Notes: generated from the letters alone by a model not told the origin. Counted from the first letter of the stretch, positions 1 through 5,600 are shown. The stretch is 5,600 nt of DNA from Chitinophagales bacterium (GCA_026786335.1 JAJAYG010000015.1:1-5600), one strand, 5' to 3'. A program made the numbers and translations.

Positions 1-285
1 AATACCATCCTTAATCATTGGCACTTTTACCACGATTGCGGGATGCAGGGCAGCTAATTTTTTGCCTTCCCTTACCATGCCATCAAAGTCAGTAGAGATC
101 ACCTCAGCACTTACATTTTTACCAACCAATTCGCAGATGGTAACATAGTGCTTGAGAATATTTTCTTCACCTTTAATTCCTTCCTTAGCCATCAGCGAAG
201 GGTTAGTGGTTACGCCATCAAGAATCCCAAGATCATTGGCTTCTTTTATCTGGGCGAGGTTGGCGGTATCAATGAAAAACTTCAT
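1..285 (-). CDS. tal: Transaldolase, TalC/FSA-type (N-terminal part, runs off the window)
   Basis: Small transaldolase of the TalC/fructose-6-phosphate aldolase family, a cytosolic Schiff-base enzyme. It moves a dihydroxyacetone unit between sugar phosphates in the non-oxidative pentose phosphate pathway. Only the first 95 residues are present; the family is usually about 215-220 residues, so the C-terminal half lies left of position 1. My translation begins [10 protein letters not shown], followed by the family signature GVTTNPSL (residues 24-31) and the catalytic-lysine motif VVKVP with Lys87. Residue 61 in SAEV is Glu; from family knowledge Glu here marks transaldolases, whereas E. coli FsaA has Gln59, so transaldolase is the better call. 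The ATG at 285-283 gives the canonical N-terminus starting directly with the first beta strand. No Shine-Dalgarno sequence is seen, as is usual in Bacteroidota. No exact TAnnTTTG box lies between it and the SRP RNA, so its promoter is unclear; read-through from the RNA gene is possible. Confidence 0.93.
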   Translation of the reverse strand, partial: MKFFIDTANLAQIKEANDLGILDGVTTNPSLMAKEGIKGEENILKHYVTICELVGKNVSAEVISTDFDGMVREGKKLAALHPAIVVKVPMIKDGI

Positions 286-298
286 GGGGATTGAGATT

Positions 299-383
299 AG
301 AAATTAGAAAATGGTAAATAGAAAATAGAAAACTGTGAATGGCATTCGCCTAACTATTTTCTATTTTCCATTCTCTAATTTTT
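299..383. repeat. Long imperfect AT-rich inverted repeat between the SRP RNA and tal
   Basis: Arms at 303-328 and 354-379 are complementary at 24 of 26 positions. Pairing extends outward by four more bases (299-302 with 380-383, including one G-T). The intervening loop is about 25 bases. The arms are built from short A-rich units such as TAGAAAAT and ATAGAAAATAG, so there is also direct repetition within each arm. The element fills most of the tal 5' untranslated region and lies just past the SRP RNA U-tract. It could be a dispersed AT-rich intergenic repeat or an RNA hairpin affecting tal. No transposase and no clear target-site duplication are seen. Confidence 0.7.
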
Positions 384-388
384 CAGTT

Positions 389-396
389 AAAAAAAA
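389..396 (-). terminator. U-tract ending the SRP RNA
   Basis: On the minus strand a run of eight T directly follows the closing stem of the SRP RNA. The GC-rich outer stem (489-495 paired with 399-405) plus this tract makes an intrinsic terminator, so the RNA's own end helix probably serves as the terminator hairpin. Confidence 0.75.
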
Positions 397-497
397 GTGG
401 GCAAGTTACTTCTATCGCACCGCTACAACCATCTACCCTTGCTGCCTTCCGACCCTGGGGGAGTTCAACAGGAGCTAGTCGTAGAAGGCTTGCCCGC
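397..497 (-). ncRNA. ffs: Signal recognition particle RNA, small bacterial type (4.5S-like)
   Basis: RNA scaffold of the signal recognition particle, which binds Ffh and FtsY to target membrane and secreted proteins co-translationally. On the minus strand the universally conserved domain IV is plain: the asymmetric-loop side CAGG, the GGAA tetraloop (450-447) in GGGTCGGAAGGC, and the opposite side AGCAAGG. Outer helices are visible: GGGCAAG (495-489) pairs with CTTGCCC (405-399), and CTTCTA (487-482) pairs with TAGAAG (414-409). The length of about 100 nt fits the small SRP RNA lacking an Alu domain. An exact -7 box lies just upstream and a T8 tract just downstream, which fixes both ends to within a few bases. 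It is transcribed toward tal. Confidence 0.95.
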
Positions 498-499
498 TG

Positions 500-507
500 C
501 AAATGTA
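500..507 (-). promoter_or_regulatory. Bacteroidota -7 promoter box for the SRP RNA
   Basis: The minus strand reads TACATTTG, an exact match to the Bacteroidota sigma consensus TAnnTTTG. It ends about 4-5 nt before the first paired base of the SRP RNA outer stem, the expected distance to a transcription start. No convincing -33 TTTG is seen at the usual spacing; the nearest TTG is only 13 nt upstream. Confidence 0.7.
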
Positions 508-704
508 GGTTCGATTGATTCAATAATTTGTGAAAGGAAGAAAAAATAGTTTTGAACAGAATAGTTGATAGTCTTGTGCAAAAGAAAATTCAGTAATTCA
601 CGGTATTAAAAATGCAGATTAAGTTAAAAATTCACCAATTTTCGTTTTAACCCAATGCAATTTTACATTTTTCATTTTACATTTTCATTTCACCAAATTT
701 CACA
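508..704. other. AT-rich intergenic region without a gene
   Basis: The whole gap between the SRP RNA and rplS is about 260 bp. I see no ORF with plausible coding content, no tRNA and no stable GC-rich hairpin here. It holds the SRP RNA upstream region on one side, A/T-rich filler, short repeats at 661-700, and the rplS promoter on its right edge. Confidence 0.6.
661..687. repeat. Short tandem AT-rich repeat upstream of rplS
   Basis: Two adjacent near-identical units, TTTTACATTTTTCA (661-674) and TTTTACATTTTCA (675-687), differ by one T. They are followed by two related units, ATTTCACCA (688-696) and ATTTCACAT (698-706). This simple-sequence pattern lies immediately upstream of the rplS -33 element and could act as an A/T-rich upstream element, or be neutral intergenic repeat DNA. 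Confidence 0.55.
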
Positions 705-735
705 TTTGCTAAATTGAGTGATTGGTATATCTTTG
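705..735 (+). promoter_or_regulatory. rplS promoter (TTTG-N19-TATCTTTG)
   Basis: TTTG at 705-708 and TATCTTTG at 728-735 are separated by 19 nt, matching the Bacteroidota -33/-7 consensus with typical spacing. A transcription start around 740-742 would leave a leader of only about 17-19 nt before the rplS ATG. That is too short for a structured L19 autoregulatory leader. Confidence 0.85.
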
Positions 736-758
736 CGACCCTCTAAAAAAAGAAGTAT

Positions 759-1151
759 ATGGACGCAATTAAATTTTTTCACCAACAAGTAACAGTTAAA
801 AAGGCATTGCCTGATTTTAAAGCAGGTGATAACATTACTGTAAACTATAAAATTACTGAAGGAAACAAGGATCGTATTCAGGCATTTAAAGGTGAGGTAA
901 TACAGATCAAAGGTGATGGCTCAACCAAAACTTTTACTGTTCGCAAAATTTCTAATGGCGTTGGTGTAGAAAGAGTATTTCCAATGAATTCACCCAGCAT
1001 TGATAGTGTTGATCTTAACAAACACGGTAAAGTTCGCAGAGCACGTATTTATTACCTGAGAGATTTAACCGGCAAGAAAGCCCGCATTAAAGAGAAGCGT
1101 ATGAACTTGATGGTTGATGCTGTTAAAGTTGTTGCTGAACCTGCAAAATAG
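759..1151 (+). CDS. rplS: 50S ribosomal protein L19
   Basis: Large-subunit ribosomal protein L19, which lies at the 30S-50S interface and contributes to intersubunit bridges. The 130-residue product shows the family core: the [13 protein letters not shown] strand region (20-32), AFKGEVI (42-48), [15 protein letters not shown] (61-75), and the basic signature [11 protein letters not shown] (91-101) followed by GKKARIKE (105-112). It is slightly longer than the roughly 115 residues of E. coli L19, because of an 18-residue tail after the core that ends in VVAEPAK. The ATG follows an A-rich leader (AAAAAAAGAAG) with no strong Shine-Dalgarno sequence. It has its own strong promoter and its own terminator and stands alone here, rather than in the rpsP-rimM-trmD-rplS operon known from proteobacteria. 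Confidence 0.97.
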   Translation: MDAIKFFHQQVTVKKALPDFKAGDNITVNYKITEGNKDRIQAFKGEVIQIKGDGSTKTFTVRKISNGVGVERVFPMNSPSIDSVDLNKHGKVRRARIYYLRDLTGKKARIKEKRMNLMVDAVKVVAEPAK

Positions 1152-1173
1152 TTTAACCTAAATTCAAATATTT

Positions 1174-1206
1174 AAATCCTTCTGTTTTTTGCAGAAGGAT
1201 TTTTTT
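1174..1206. terminator. Shared intrinsic terminator between convergent rplS and pdxJ
   Basis: CCTTCTG (1178-1184) pairs with CAGAAGG (1192-1198) around a 7-nt loop, and A-T pairs extend the stem to 11 bp. On the plus strand a run of seven T (1200-1206) follows, giving a canonical rplS terminator. On the minus strand the same stem follows the pdxJ stop, but only an interrupted TTTAAAT comes after it, so termination in that direction is probably weaker. The pdxJ TAA (1207-1205) lies inside the T-tract. Confidence 0.88.
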
Positions 1207-1927
1207 ATGCCTGAGATACAAGCTGCCTTTTATAAAGCTGAATGGTGTTTTCTAATCCCAAATAAATTGCATCACACACCAATGCATGCCCAATAGAAAC
1301 TTCTTTGAGCGAAGGAATATTTTGCTTAAAGAATTTCAGGTTATCCAGATTCAAATCGTGGCCGGCATTAATTTCAATTCCAATTGCATCAGCAACTTTT
1401 GTAGCGGCAATATATTTTTCAATCGCCTTCTTATTATCAAAAGAAAATTCCTCGGCATAAGAACCGGTATACAATTCAATTCTATTTGCTCCAGCATTTT
1501 TTGCGCCTTCAACTTGCGCCGCAATGGGATCAACAAATAATGAAACGCGAATGCCGGCATCTCTAAGTTGCTTAACCACATCAGTTAAAAAAGATTTCTG
1601 ATCAATCGTATTCCAACCTTGATTGCTCGTGATTACATCAACTGCATCGGGAACCAAAGTGCATTGCGCCGGCTTTACTTTCAAAACCAGATCAAGAAAT
1701 TTTTGATTGGGAAATCCTTCGATATTGAATTCGGTAGTAACCACTTCTTTTAAATCCAACACATCCTGATAGCGAATATGCCTTTCATCGGGGCGGGGAT
1801 GAACCGTAATTCCATCGGCACCAAATCGTTCACAATCTTTTGCGGTTTTTAAAATGTCGGGCAAGTTTCCGCCGCGGGCATTGCGCAATGTTGCAAACTT
1901 GTTTATGTTGACTGAAAGTTTAGTCAT
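1205..1927 (-). CDS. pdxJ: Pyridoxine 5'-phosphate synthase PdxJ
   Basis: Cytosolic TIM-barrel enzyme of the DXP-dependent vitamin B6 pathway. It condenses 1-deoxy-D-xylulose 5-phosphate with 3-amino-2-oxopropyl phosphate to pyridoxine 5'-phosphate. The product has 240 residues, the usual length. Family motifs in order are VNINKFATLRNARGG (6-20), ITVHPRPDERHI (40-51), NIEGFP (68-73), VSLFVD (128-133), IELYTGSYA (150-158), INAGHDLN (186-193) and SIGHALV (211-217). The residues matching the E. coli catalytic set are His43, Glu70 and His190, all present. The ATG at 1927-1925 is preceded by AAAGGA, a real Shine-Dalgarno match. It lies 22 bp downstream of an outer-membrane barrel gene on the same strand, so the two could be cotranscribed; no functional link between them is known to me. 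It converges with rplS. Confidence 0.97.
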   Translation of the reverse strand: MTKLSVNINKFATLRNARGGNLPDILKTAKDCERFGADGITVHPRPDERHIRYQDVLDLKEVVTTEFNIEGFPNQKFLDLVLKVKPAQCTLVPDAVDVITSNQGWNTIDQKSFLTDVVKQLRDAGIRVSLFVDPIAAQVEGAKNAGANRIELYTGSYAEEFSFDNKKAIEKYIAATKVADAIGIEINAGHDLNLDNLKFFKQNIPSLKEVSIGHALVCDAIYLGLENTIQLYKRQLVSQA

Positions 1928-1934
1928 GAGTTTT

Positions 1935-1940
1935 TCCTTT
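1935..1940 (-). promoter_or_regulatory. Shine-Dalgarno sequence of pdxJ
   Basis: AAAGGA on the minus strand, seven bases before the pdxJ ATG. It stands out because the other genes in this window lack such a site. It would allow pdxJ to be translated independently of the interrupted upstream reading frame. Confidence 0.55.
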
Positions 1941-1949
1941 CATAAAAAA

Positions 1950-2756
1950 TCACAACCCAATCTGATAACCCAAGCCCCAGATAAATTCAAATGCACCAAA
2001 AGAATGGTTGGCTGTACCATCACCAACCACCAATACATTCATGTAATCAGCATAAGCGCATTTGACTCCACCCTCAAGATAAAGATGATTGAAAAAAGTA
2101 AATCGCAGATCACCTTCCACGCCAATCATCCAACCGGCAACGTGGTATTTATTATCGAGTCGCGTTCCGAAAATGGTAACATCAGTTTTTGGAATCACTG
2201 TTCCCGCGCCGGCTTTTCCGAATGCAGTGACGTCAAATTTATTTCGGTGAAATAAAGATGCGGAAGTAAAATAATTGATGAGATAAAAGTTAGCACCGTT
2301 TGTATGTTCAAACTTGAGGAAGGCAGGATTGATCAAAGTGTCCTGATCGAAATATGATTCACCGATATTTCCTTTGATATGAACAAATTGCGAATCAGTC
2401 ATTACATATTTGGCGTGGTCAAAATTTATTTCGATTCCCGAATGAGGTTTGTTTTTGAAGAACCATCCGAGGCGATAAGAATATTGCGGAATGGCAAAGT
2501 CAGTAATTTTAAATGAGATGGCTTCGTAATTCGGGCGGTCATGTGCTTTTACATCATAAAGTTTAAAATCATATCCTGCTGTTGGGTCGCTGAAATGTAA
2601 AGTGCTGCGTGTGAAATAATCTTTATTCCATCCCCATGTAAAATAAACCTGGCGTGTTTTTTTCTTTTTTTAAGATTCCTGTGCATGAAGAAAAAGAATT
2701 ACGAAGAGCAGCATCAAAATCAGCAACAAAGTTTTGAAGCAATTGTTATAAAACAT
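1950..2756 (-). pseudogene. Outer-membrane beta-barrel protein gene interrupted by an in-frame stop
   Basis: The ATG at 2756-2754, with a stop codon just before it, opens a clear signal peptide. A short N-terminus with Lys8 is followed by a Leu/Ile-rich core (9-23) and the cleavage site HAQ (24-26). Codon 29 is TAA (2672-2670), at the start of an A-rich tract. The same frame then continues for 239 codons with KKKKTRQVYFTWGWN (30-44), HFSDPT, GYDF, AHDRP, IPQYSYRLGWF and GIEINFDH, and from Met119 FEHTNGANFYLIN, IPKTDVTIFG and LDNKYHVAGW, ending in a final aromatic strand. Alternating aromatic/polar strands, the signal peptide and about 240 mature residues fit an 8-12-stranded outer-membrane barrel. 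It resembles uncharacterised Bacteroidota barrel proteins as I remember them; the function is unknown. No ATG, GTG or TTG exists between the stop and Met119, so the short ORF from Met119 (2402) would lack a signal and half of the barrel. Either a nonsense mutation or a sequencing error near the A-tracts explains this. The gene is upstream of pdxJ and divergent from the SAM hydrolase. Confidence 0.72.
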
Positions 2757-2835
2757 TCAGCAAATGAAAGAAAGAAATTTTTAATGACAGTTGAAAAGCT
2801 TCATTTGCACACTCTTCGCAGCTATTTTTGTCAAT

Positions 2836-2843
2836 TACATTTG
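2836..2843 (+). promoter_or_regulatory. -7 promoter box for the SAM hydrolase gene
   Basis: TACATTTG is an exact TAnnTTTG match and identical to the SRP RNA box. It ends 16 nt before the ATG at 2860, implying a leader of roughly 10 nt. No good -33 TTTG is seen at 17-21 nt spacing; a TTTG at 2804-2807 is 28 nt away. The box lies downstream of the alternative in-frame ATG at 2791, which supports the later start. Confidence 0.6.
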
Positions 2844-2859
2844 CCAAAAATCTTGTTAC

Positions 2860-3765
2860 ATGAATCGGTTTATTACACTTTCAGTTTTCATTCTTGTGCT
2901 TTCCTTTTCCGCTGTTGCCCAAAATAAGATCCTTGTATTTCAAACTGATTTTGGATTAAAAGATGGTGCTGTATCAGCAATGAAAGGTGTTGCAATGGGT
3001 GTTTCAAGTGATCTAAAAATTTTCGATCTCACACATGAAATTCCGGCCTATAATATTTGGGAAGCATCTTACCGCTTAATGCAAACTGCTTTCTATTATC
3101 CAAAAGGAACTGTGTTTGTATCAGTGGTTGATCCGGGAGTTGGTTCTTCGAGAAAATCTGTAGTGTTGAAAACATTGAACGGCGATTTGTTTGTTTCACC
3201 CGACAATGGAACGCTAACACTTATTTCAGAAAAACTGGGTATTGATTCCATTCGTGAAATTGATGAAACAAAAAACCGTTTACCCGGTTCAGAAGCATCT
3301 TATACTTTCCACGGGCGCGATGTTTATGCTTATACAGGTGCACGACTTGCCGCCGGAGAATTAAGGTTTTCTGATGTGGGTCCGCTTCTTCCATCAAAGG
3401 TTGTTTCGATTGAATATCAAAAGCCAACTCTTGAAAACGAAACTATTAAAGGCAACATTCCAATTCTTGATATTCAGTATGGAAATATCTGGACTAACAT
3501 TGATGCTGCAATTTTCAAACAACTCAATCTGAAATACGGCGAAGTGCTTTCAGTTGAAATATTTCATAGCGGCAAATCGGTTTACAAAGGAAACATGCCT
3601 TACGTCACAACATTTTCTGCTGTTAAAAATGGAGCTCCGCTTTGTTACCTCAATAGCTTACTTAATATTTCATTTGCACTTAATGAAGCCAGCTTTGCTG
3701 AAATAAATCATGTTGCGAGCGGACCTGAATGGAGCGTGGTAATTAGTAAAGCAGTAAAAAAATAA
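2860..3765 (+). CDS. Exported S-adenosyl-L-methionine hydroxide adenosyltransferase (DUF62/SAM hydrolase)
   Basis: Member of the SAM hydroxide adenosyltransferase family, related to fluorinase and chlorinase, which splits SAM to adenosine and methionine using water. The 301-residue product starts with a signal peptide (hydrophobic core 4-18, cleavage after AVA at 20, then Gln21). The N-terminal catalytic domain follows: QTDFG (28-32), MKG (41-43), DLTHEIP (56-62), YPKGTVFVSVVDPGVG (80-95), Arg98, SPDNG (113-117) and FHGRD (150-154). Asp91, Arg98 and His151 match the Asp-Arg-His set conserved in the hydrolases. The C-terminal beta domain carries DIQYGNIWTNI, the family's fold signature. An in-frame ATG at 2791 would add 23 residues, but the ATG at 2860 gives a clean signal peptide and follows a promoter box. 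Tandem stops TAATAA end it. It is divergent from the barrel gene and 67 bp upstream of the TonB receptor on the same strand. A periplasmic location is inferred from the signal peptide only. Confidence 0.9.
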   Translation: MNRFITLSVFILVLSFSAVAQNKILVFQTDFGLKDGAVSAMKGVAMGVSSDLKIFDLTHEIPAYNIWEASYRLMQTAFYYPKGTVFVSVVDPGVGSSRKSVVLKTLNGDLFVSPDNGTLTLISEKLGIDSIREIDETKNRLPGSEASYTFHGRDVYAYTGARLAAGELRFSDVGPLLPSKVVSIEYQKPTLENETIKGNIPILDIQYGNIWTNIDAAIFKQLNLKYGEVLSVEIFHSGKSVYKGNMPYVTTFSAVKNGAPLCYLNSLLNISFALNEASFAEINHVASGPEWSVVISKAVKK

Positions 3766-3832
3766 TAATCCTATTTCTATCTCAATAAACCCCTCAACAT
3801 ATTTTTCAATATAAAAACCACAACCCCAAATT

Positions 3833-5600
3833 ATGAAACCAATTTACTTGCTTTTATTTTCAGTTATTTCTCTTTCTGCTTTTGCACAAGATATTAATGT
3901 GAGAGGCAGAGTGCTCGATGCAATCACCAATGAAGGCATCATAGGTGCTACCATAAAAATTAAAGATGGAACTACCGGTGCTGTTACTGACGTTAACGGA
4001 AATTTTTCTTTGATGTCAGTTAAAGGAAGCACCCTCGAAGTGAGTGCAGTTGGATACAAAGCGGCAGAAGTTGCTGCTCAATCTTCAGTTTCCATTTTAC
4101 TTAGTTCAAGTGTAAATGATTTATCGAACGTTACAGTTATTGGAACGCGTGATGTGAATCGTTCCGTTGCGAACTCACCGGTTCCAATAGATATCATCAA
4201 TCTTAAAACTGCTACCAAACTTTCTCCGCAACTTGATTTGAATCAGATGCTAACTTATCTGGAGCCCTCATTCAATTCAGTGCGGCAATCTTCTTCCGAT
4301 GGAACAGAACATATTGATCCGGCATCATTACGCGGCCTTGGCCCCGATCAAACATTGGTTTTGATCAATGGAAAAAGAAGACACAACACTTCACTCTTAA
4401 ACAATCAGGGAACATTTGGAAATGGAAGTGTTGGAACAGATTTGAATACCATTCCTTCATCTGCGATTGACCACATCGAAATATTACGCGATGGTGCATC
4501 GGCACAATATGGAAGTGATGCAATTGCAGGAGTCATCAATATTGTTCTCAAGAAAAACACAAATACGCTGAATGCCGGGCTTAGTGGTGGCATCACTTCT
4601 TTAGGTGACGGGGCAACAAGTGCACTCAATTTAAATTGGGGTGGCAACCTTGGCAAAAATGGCGGTTTCCTTAATCTCACCGGCGAAGTTTATTACAGAG
4701 GAAAAACTTCACGCACACAAAACCACAACCTCATCATTTTTGATCAGTCGGCACTTGGAAATTATTTCGCTTATGCTTTCGCAAATGATTCTGCAATCTC
4801 ACGTGCATACGATGATAGTGTTCTTGCTTCTCAAAATCTCACCCGCGACGATTTTAATTTTCAGGTTGGCGATGCACAAATAAAAAACGGAAGTGCTTTC
4901 TACAATCTTAGTCTTCCTTCATCAAACGGGCGAATGGAATTTTATTCGTTCGGCGGATTCAGTTATCGTGATGGTGATGGATTTGGTTTCAGAAGATTAC
5001 CCAGCGAATACGAAAATATGGTCTACTCTATTTTTCCAAACGGCTTTCAACCCAATACAGGTTCACACATTTACGATGAATCTTTTGCTGCAGGACTTCG
5101 CCTGAAAACAGGTGAATGGAACTGGGACATCAGCAACACGCTAGGCGATAACCGCTTTGATTTTTTTGTGAATAATACTGTGAATGCCTCTATGCAGGGC
5201 GCAAGTCCAACTTCGTTTTCGGCAGGTGGCCATGAGTTTTTGCAGAACACAACCAATATTGATTTGGATCGCAACTTTAAGAACGTACTGAAAGGATTTA
5301 ATCTTGCATTTGGCGGTGAGTTCCGCTACGAGCAATATCAAATTCGCGAAGGGGAAGAAGCATCTTGGAAAAATTTCGGACTCACTACGCTTCCCGATGG
5401 AACAGTTGAAGACACCCTCGGTCTTGCAGGAGGATCGCAATCATTCCCTGGCTTTCAGCCATACAATGCAGGCAAACACAGCCGCACCAATGGTGCTTTG
5501 TATGTTGATGGTGCGCTGCAGATTACTGACAAGTGGTTGATTGATGCTGCCGCCCGATTCGAAAACTACAGTGACTTTGGAAGTGCAGTGAGCGGTAAAC
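3833..5600 (+). CDS. TonB-dependent outer-membrane receptor (N-terminal part, runs off the window)
   Basis: Ligand-gated outer-membrane transporter energised by TonB-ExbBD. My translation of 589 codons is open to the window edge; such receptors are typically 750-950 residues. In order: a signal peptide (1-19, ending AFAQ); a carboxypeptidase-regulatory-like beta-sandwich domain (about 22-95, VRGRVLDA, ITNEGIIGATI, TDVNGNFSL, EVSAVGYK); a TonB-box-like VTVIGTR (100-106); and the plug domain (about 113-242) with LRGLGPDQTLVLINGKRR (166-183), IPSSAIDHIEILRDGASAQY (207-226) and GSDAIAGVINIVLKK (227-241). From about 245 the beta-barrel follows, with alternating aromatic strands. The plug resembles iron-complex, cobalamin or small-molecule receptors rather than the SusC/RagA type, and no SusD partner is visible. 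The substrate cannot be told from sequence. The ATG has no Shine-Dalgarno sequence. No exact promoter box is seen in the 67 bp upstream, so cotranscription with the SAM hydrolase is possible. Confidence 0.93.
   Translation, partial: MKPIYLLLFSVISLSAFAQDINVRGRVLDAITNEGIIGATIKIKDGTTGAVTDVNGNFSLMSVKGSTLEVSAVGYKAAEVAAQSSVSILLSSSVNDLSNVTVIGTRDVNRSVANSPVPIDIINLKTATKLSPQLDLNQMLTYLEPSFNSVRQSSSDGTEHIDPASLRGLGPDQTLVLINGKRRHNTSLLNNQGTFGNGSVGTDLNTIPSSAIDHIEILRDGASAQYGSDAIAGVINIVLKKNTNTLNAGLSGGITSLGDGATSALNLNWGGNLGKNGGFLNLTGEVYYRGKTSRTQNHNLIIFDQSALGNYFAYAFANDSAISRAYDDSVLASQNLTRDDFNFQVGDAQIKNGSAFYNLSLPSSNGRMEFYSFGGFSYRDGDGFGFRRLPSEYENMVYSIFPNGFQPNTGSHIYDESFAAGLRLKTGEWNWDISNTLGDNRFDFFVNNTVNASMQGASPTSFSAGGHEFLQNTTNIDLDRNFKNVLKGFNLAFGGEFRYEQYQIREGEEASWKNFGLTTLPDGTVEDTLGLAGGSQSFPGFQPYNAGKHSRTNGALYVDGALQITDKWLIDAAARFENYSDFGSAVSGK

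Noticed and set aside
1..285. Fructose-6-phosphate aldolase instead of transaldolase
   Set aside because: The position matching Gln59 of E. coli FsaA is Glu61, the residue typical of transaldolases; the family itself is not in doubt.
299..383. Miniature transposable element with target-site duplication
   Set aside because: I found no flanking direct duplication, and the arms are simple A/T-rich units, so a mobile-element call is not supported.
661..706. CRISPR array
   Set aside because: The units are 9-14 bp, contiguous and without spacers.
1854..2255. 133-residue plus-strand ORF
   Set aside because: It is antisense to both the pdxJ start and the barrel gene, whose frames carry clear protein signatures; no start context or motif of its own.
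1950..2402. A standalone 150-residue protein starting at Met119 of the barrel frame
   Set aside because: The same frame continues upstream with barrel-like strands and a signal peptide to 2756, so the Met is internal. A product from it would lack a signal and half of the barrel.
2791..2859. Longer start for the SAM hydrolase, adding 23 residues
   Set aside because: It would begin upstream of the exact -7 box at 2836-2843 and bury the clean signal peptide that starts at 2860. The extra residues resemble nothing in the family.
2685..2927. 80-residue plus-strand ORF
   Set aside because: It is antisense to the barrel-protein signal peptide and overlaps the true start of the SAM hydrolase in another frame; low-complexity N-terminus and no recognisable motif.
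3766..3832. Cobalamin or other riboswitch before the TonB receptor
   Set aside because: The gap is only 67 bp, A/C-rich and without conserved helices, far too short for a cobalamin riboswitch.
3833..5600. SusC/RagA-type glycan receptor
   Set aside because: The plug motifs fit the general iron/small-molecule receptor class, the SusC signature is not evident, and no SusD gene is in the window.

Overview
The window looks like chromosomal DNA of a Bacteroidota (Bacteroidetes) bacterium. The evidence is moderate-to-low G+C, genes mostly without Shine-Dalgarno sequences, exact copies of the Bacteroidota -7 promoter box TAnnTTTG, signal peptides ending in A-Q, and a TonB-dependent receptor with an N-terminal carboxypeptidase-regulatory-like domain. 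The protein families fit an environmental lineage such as Chitinophagales or Sphingobacteriales, but rank below phylum is a guess.

Left part (1-758), minus strand: the N-terminal 95 codons of a small transaldolase (TalC/FSA family), cut by the window edge. Upstream of it come a long imperfect AT-rich inverted repeat and a complete small signal recognition particle RNA with its own -7 box and U-tract. The rest, to 758, is AT-rich intergenic DNA with short tandem-like repeats. It ends in a textbook Bacteroidota promoter (TTTG-N19-TATCTTTG) for the next gene.

Centre (759-2756): rplS (ribosomal protein L19) on the plus strand converges on pdxJ (pyridoxine 5'-phosphate synthase) on the minus strand. 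They share a hairpin terminator whose T-tract contains the pdxJ stop codon. Upstream of pdxJ on the same strand, 22 bp away, lies a gene for a predicted outer-membrane beta-barrel protein. It has an intact signal peptide and an intact barrel frame, separated by one in-frame TAA, so it is annotated as a probable pseudogene or sequence error.

Right part (2757-5600), plus strand: divergent from the barrel gene is an S-adenosyl-L-methionine hydroxide adenosyltransferase (DUF62 family) that carries a secretion signal, which is odd for an enzyme acting on a cytosolic cofactor. After 67 bp comes the first 589 codons of a TonB-dependent outer-membrane receptor of the non-SusC type, running off the window.

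Most of the window is housekeeping (translation, protein targeting, vitamin B6, pentose phosphate) next to envelope genes. No CRISPR array, insertion sequence, phage gene or clearly new multi-gene system is visible. The points most worth following are the interrupted barrel gene and the exported SAM hydrolase.
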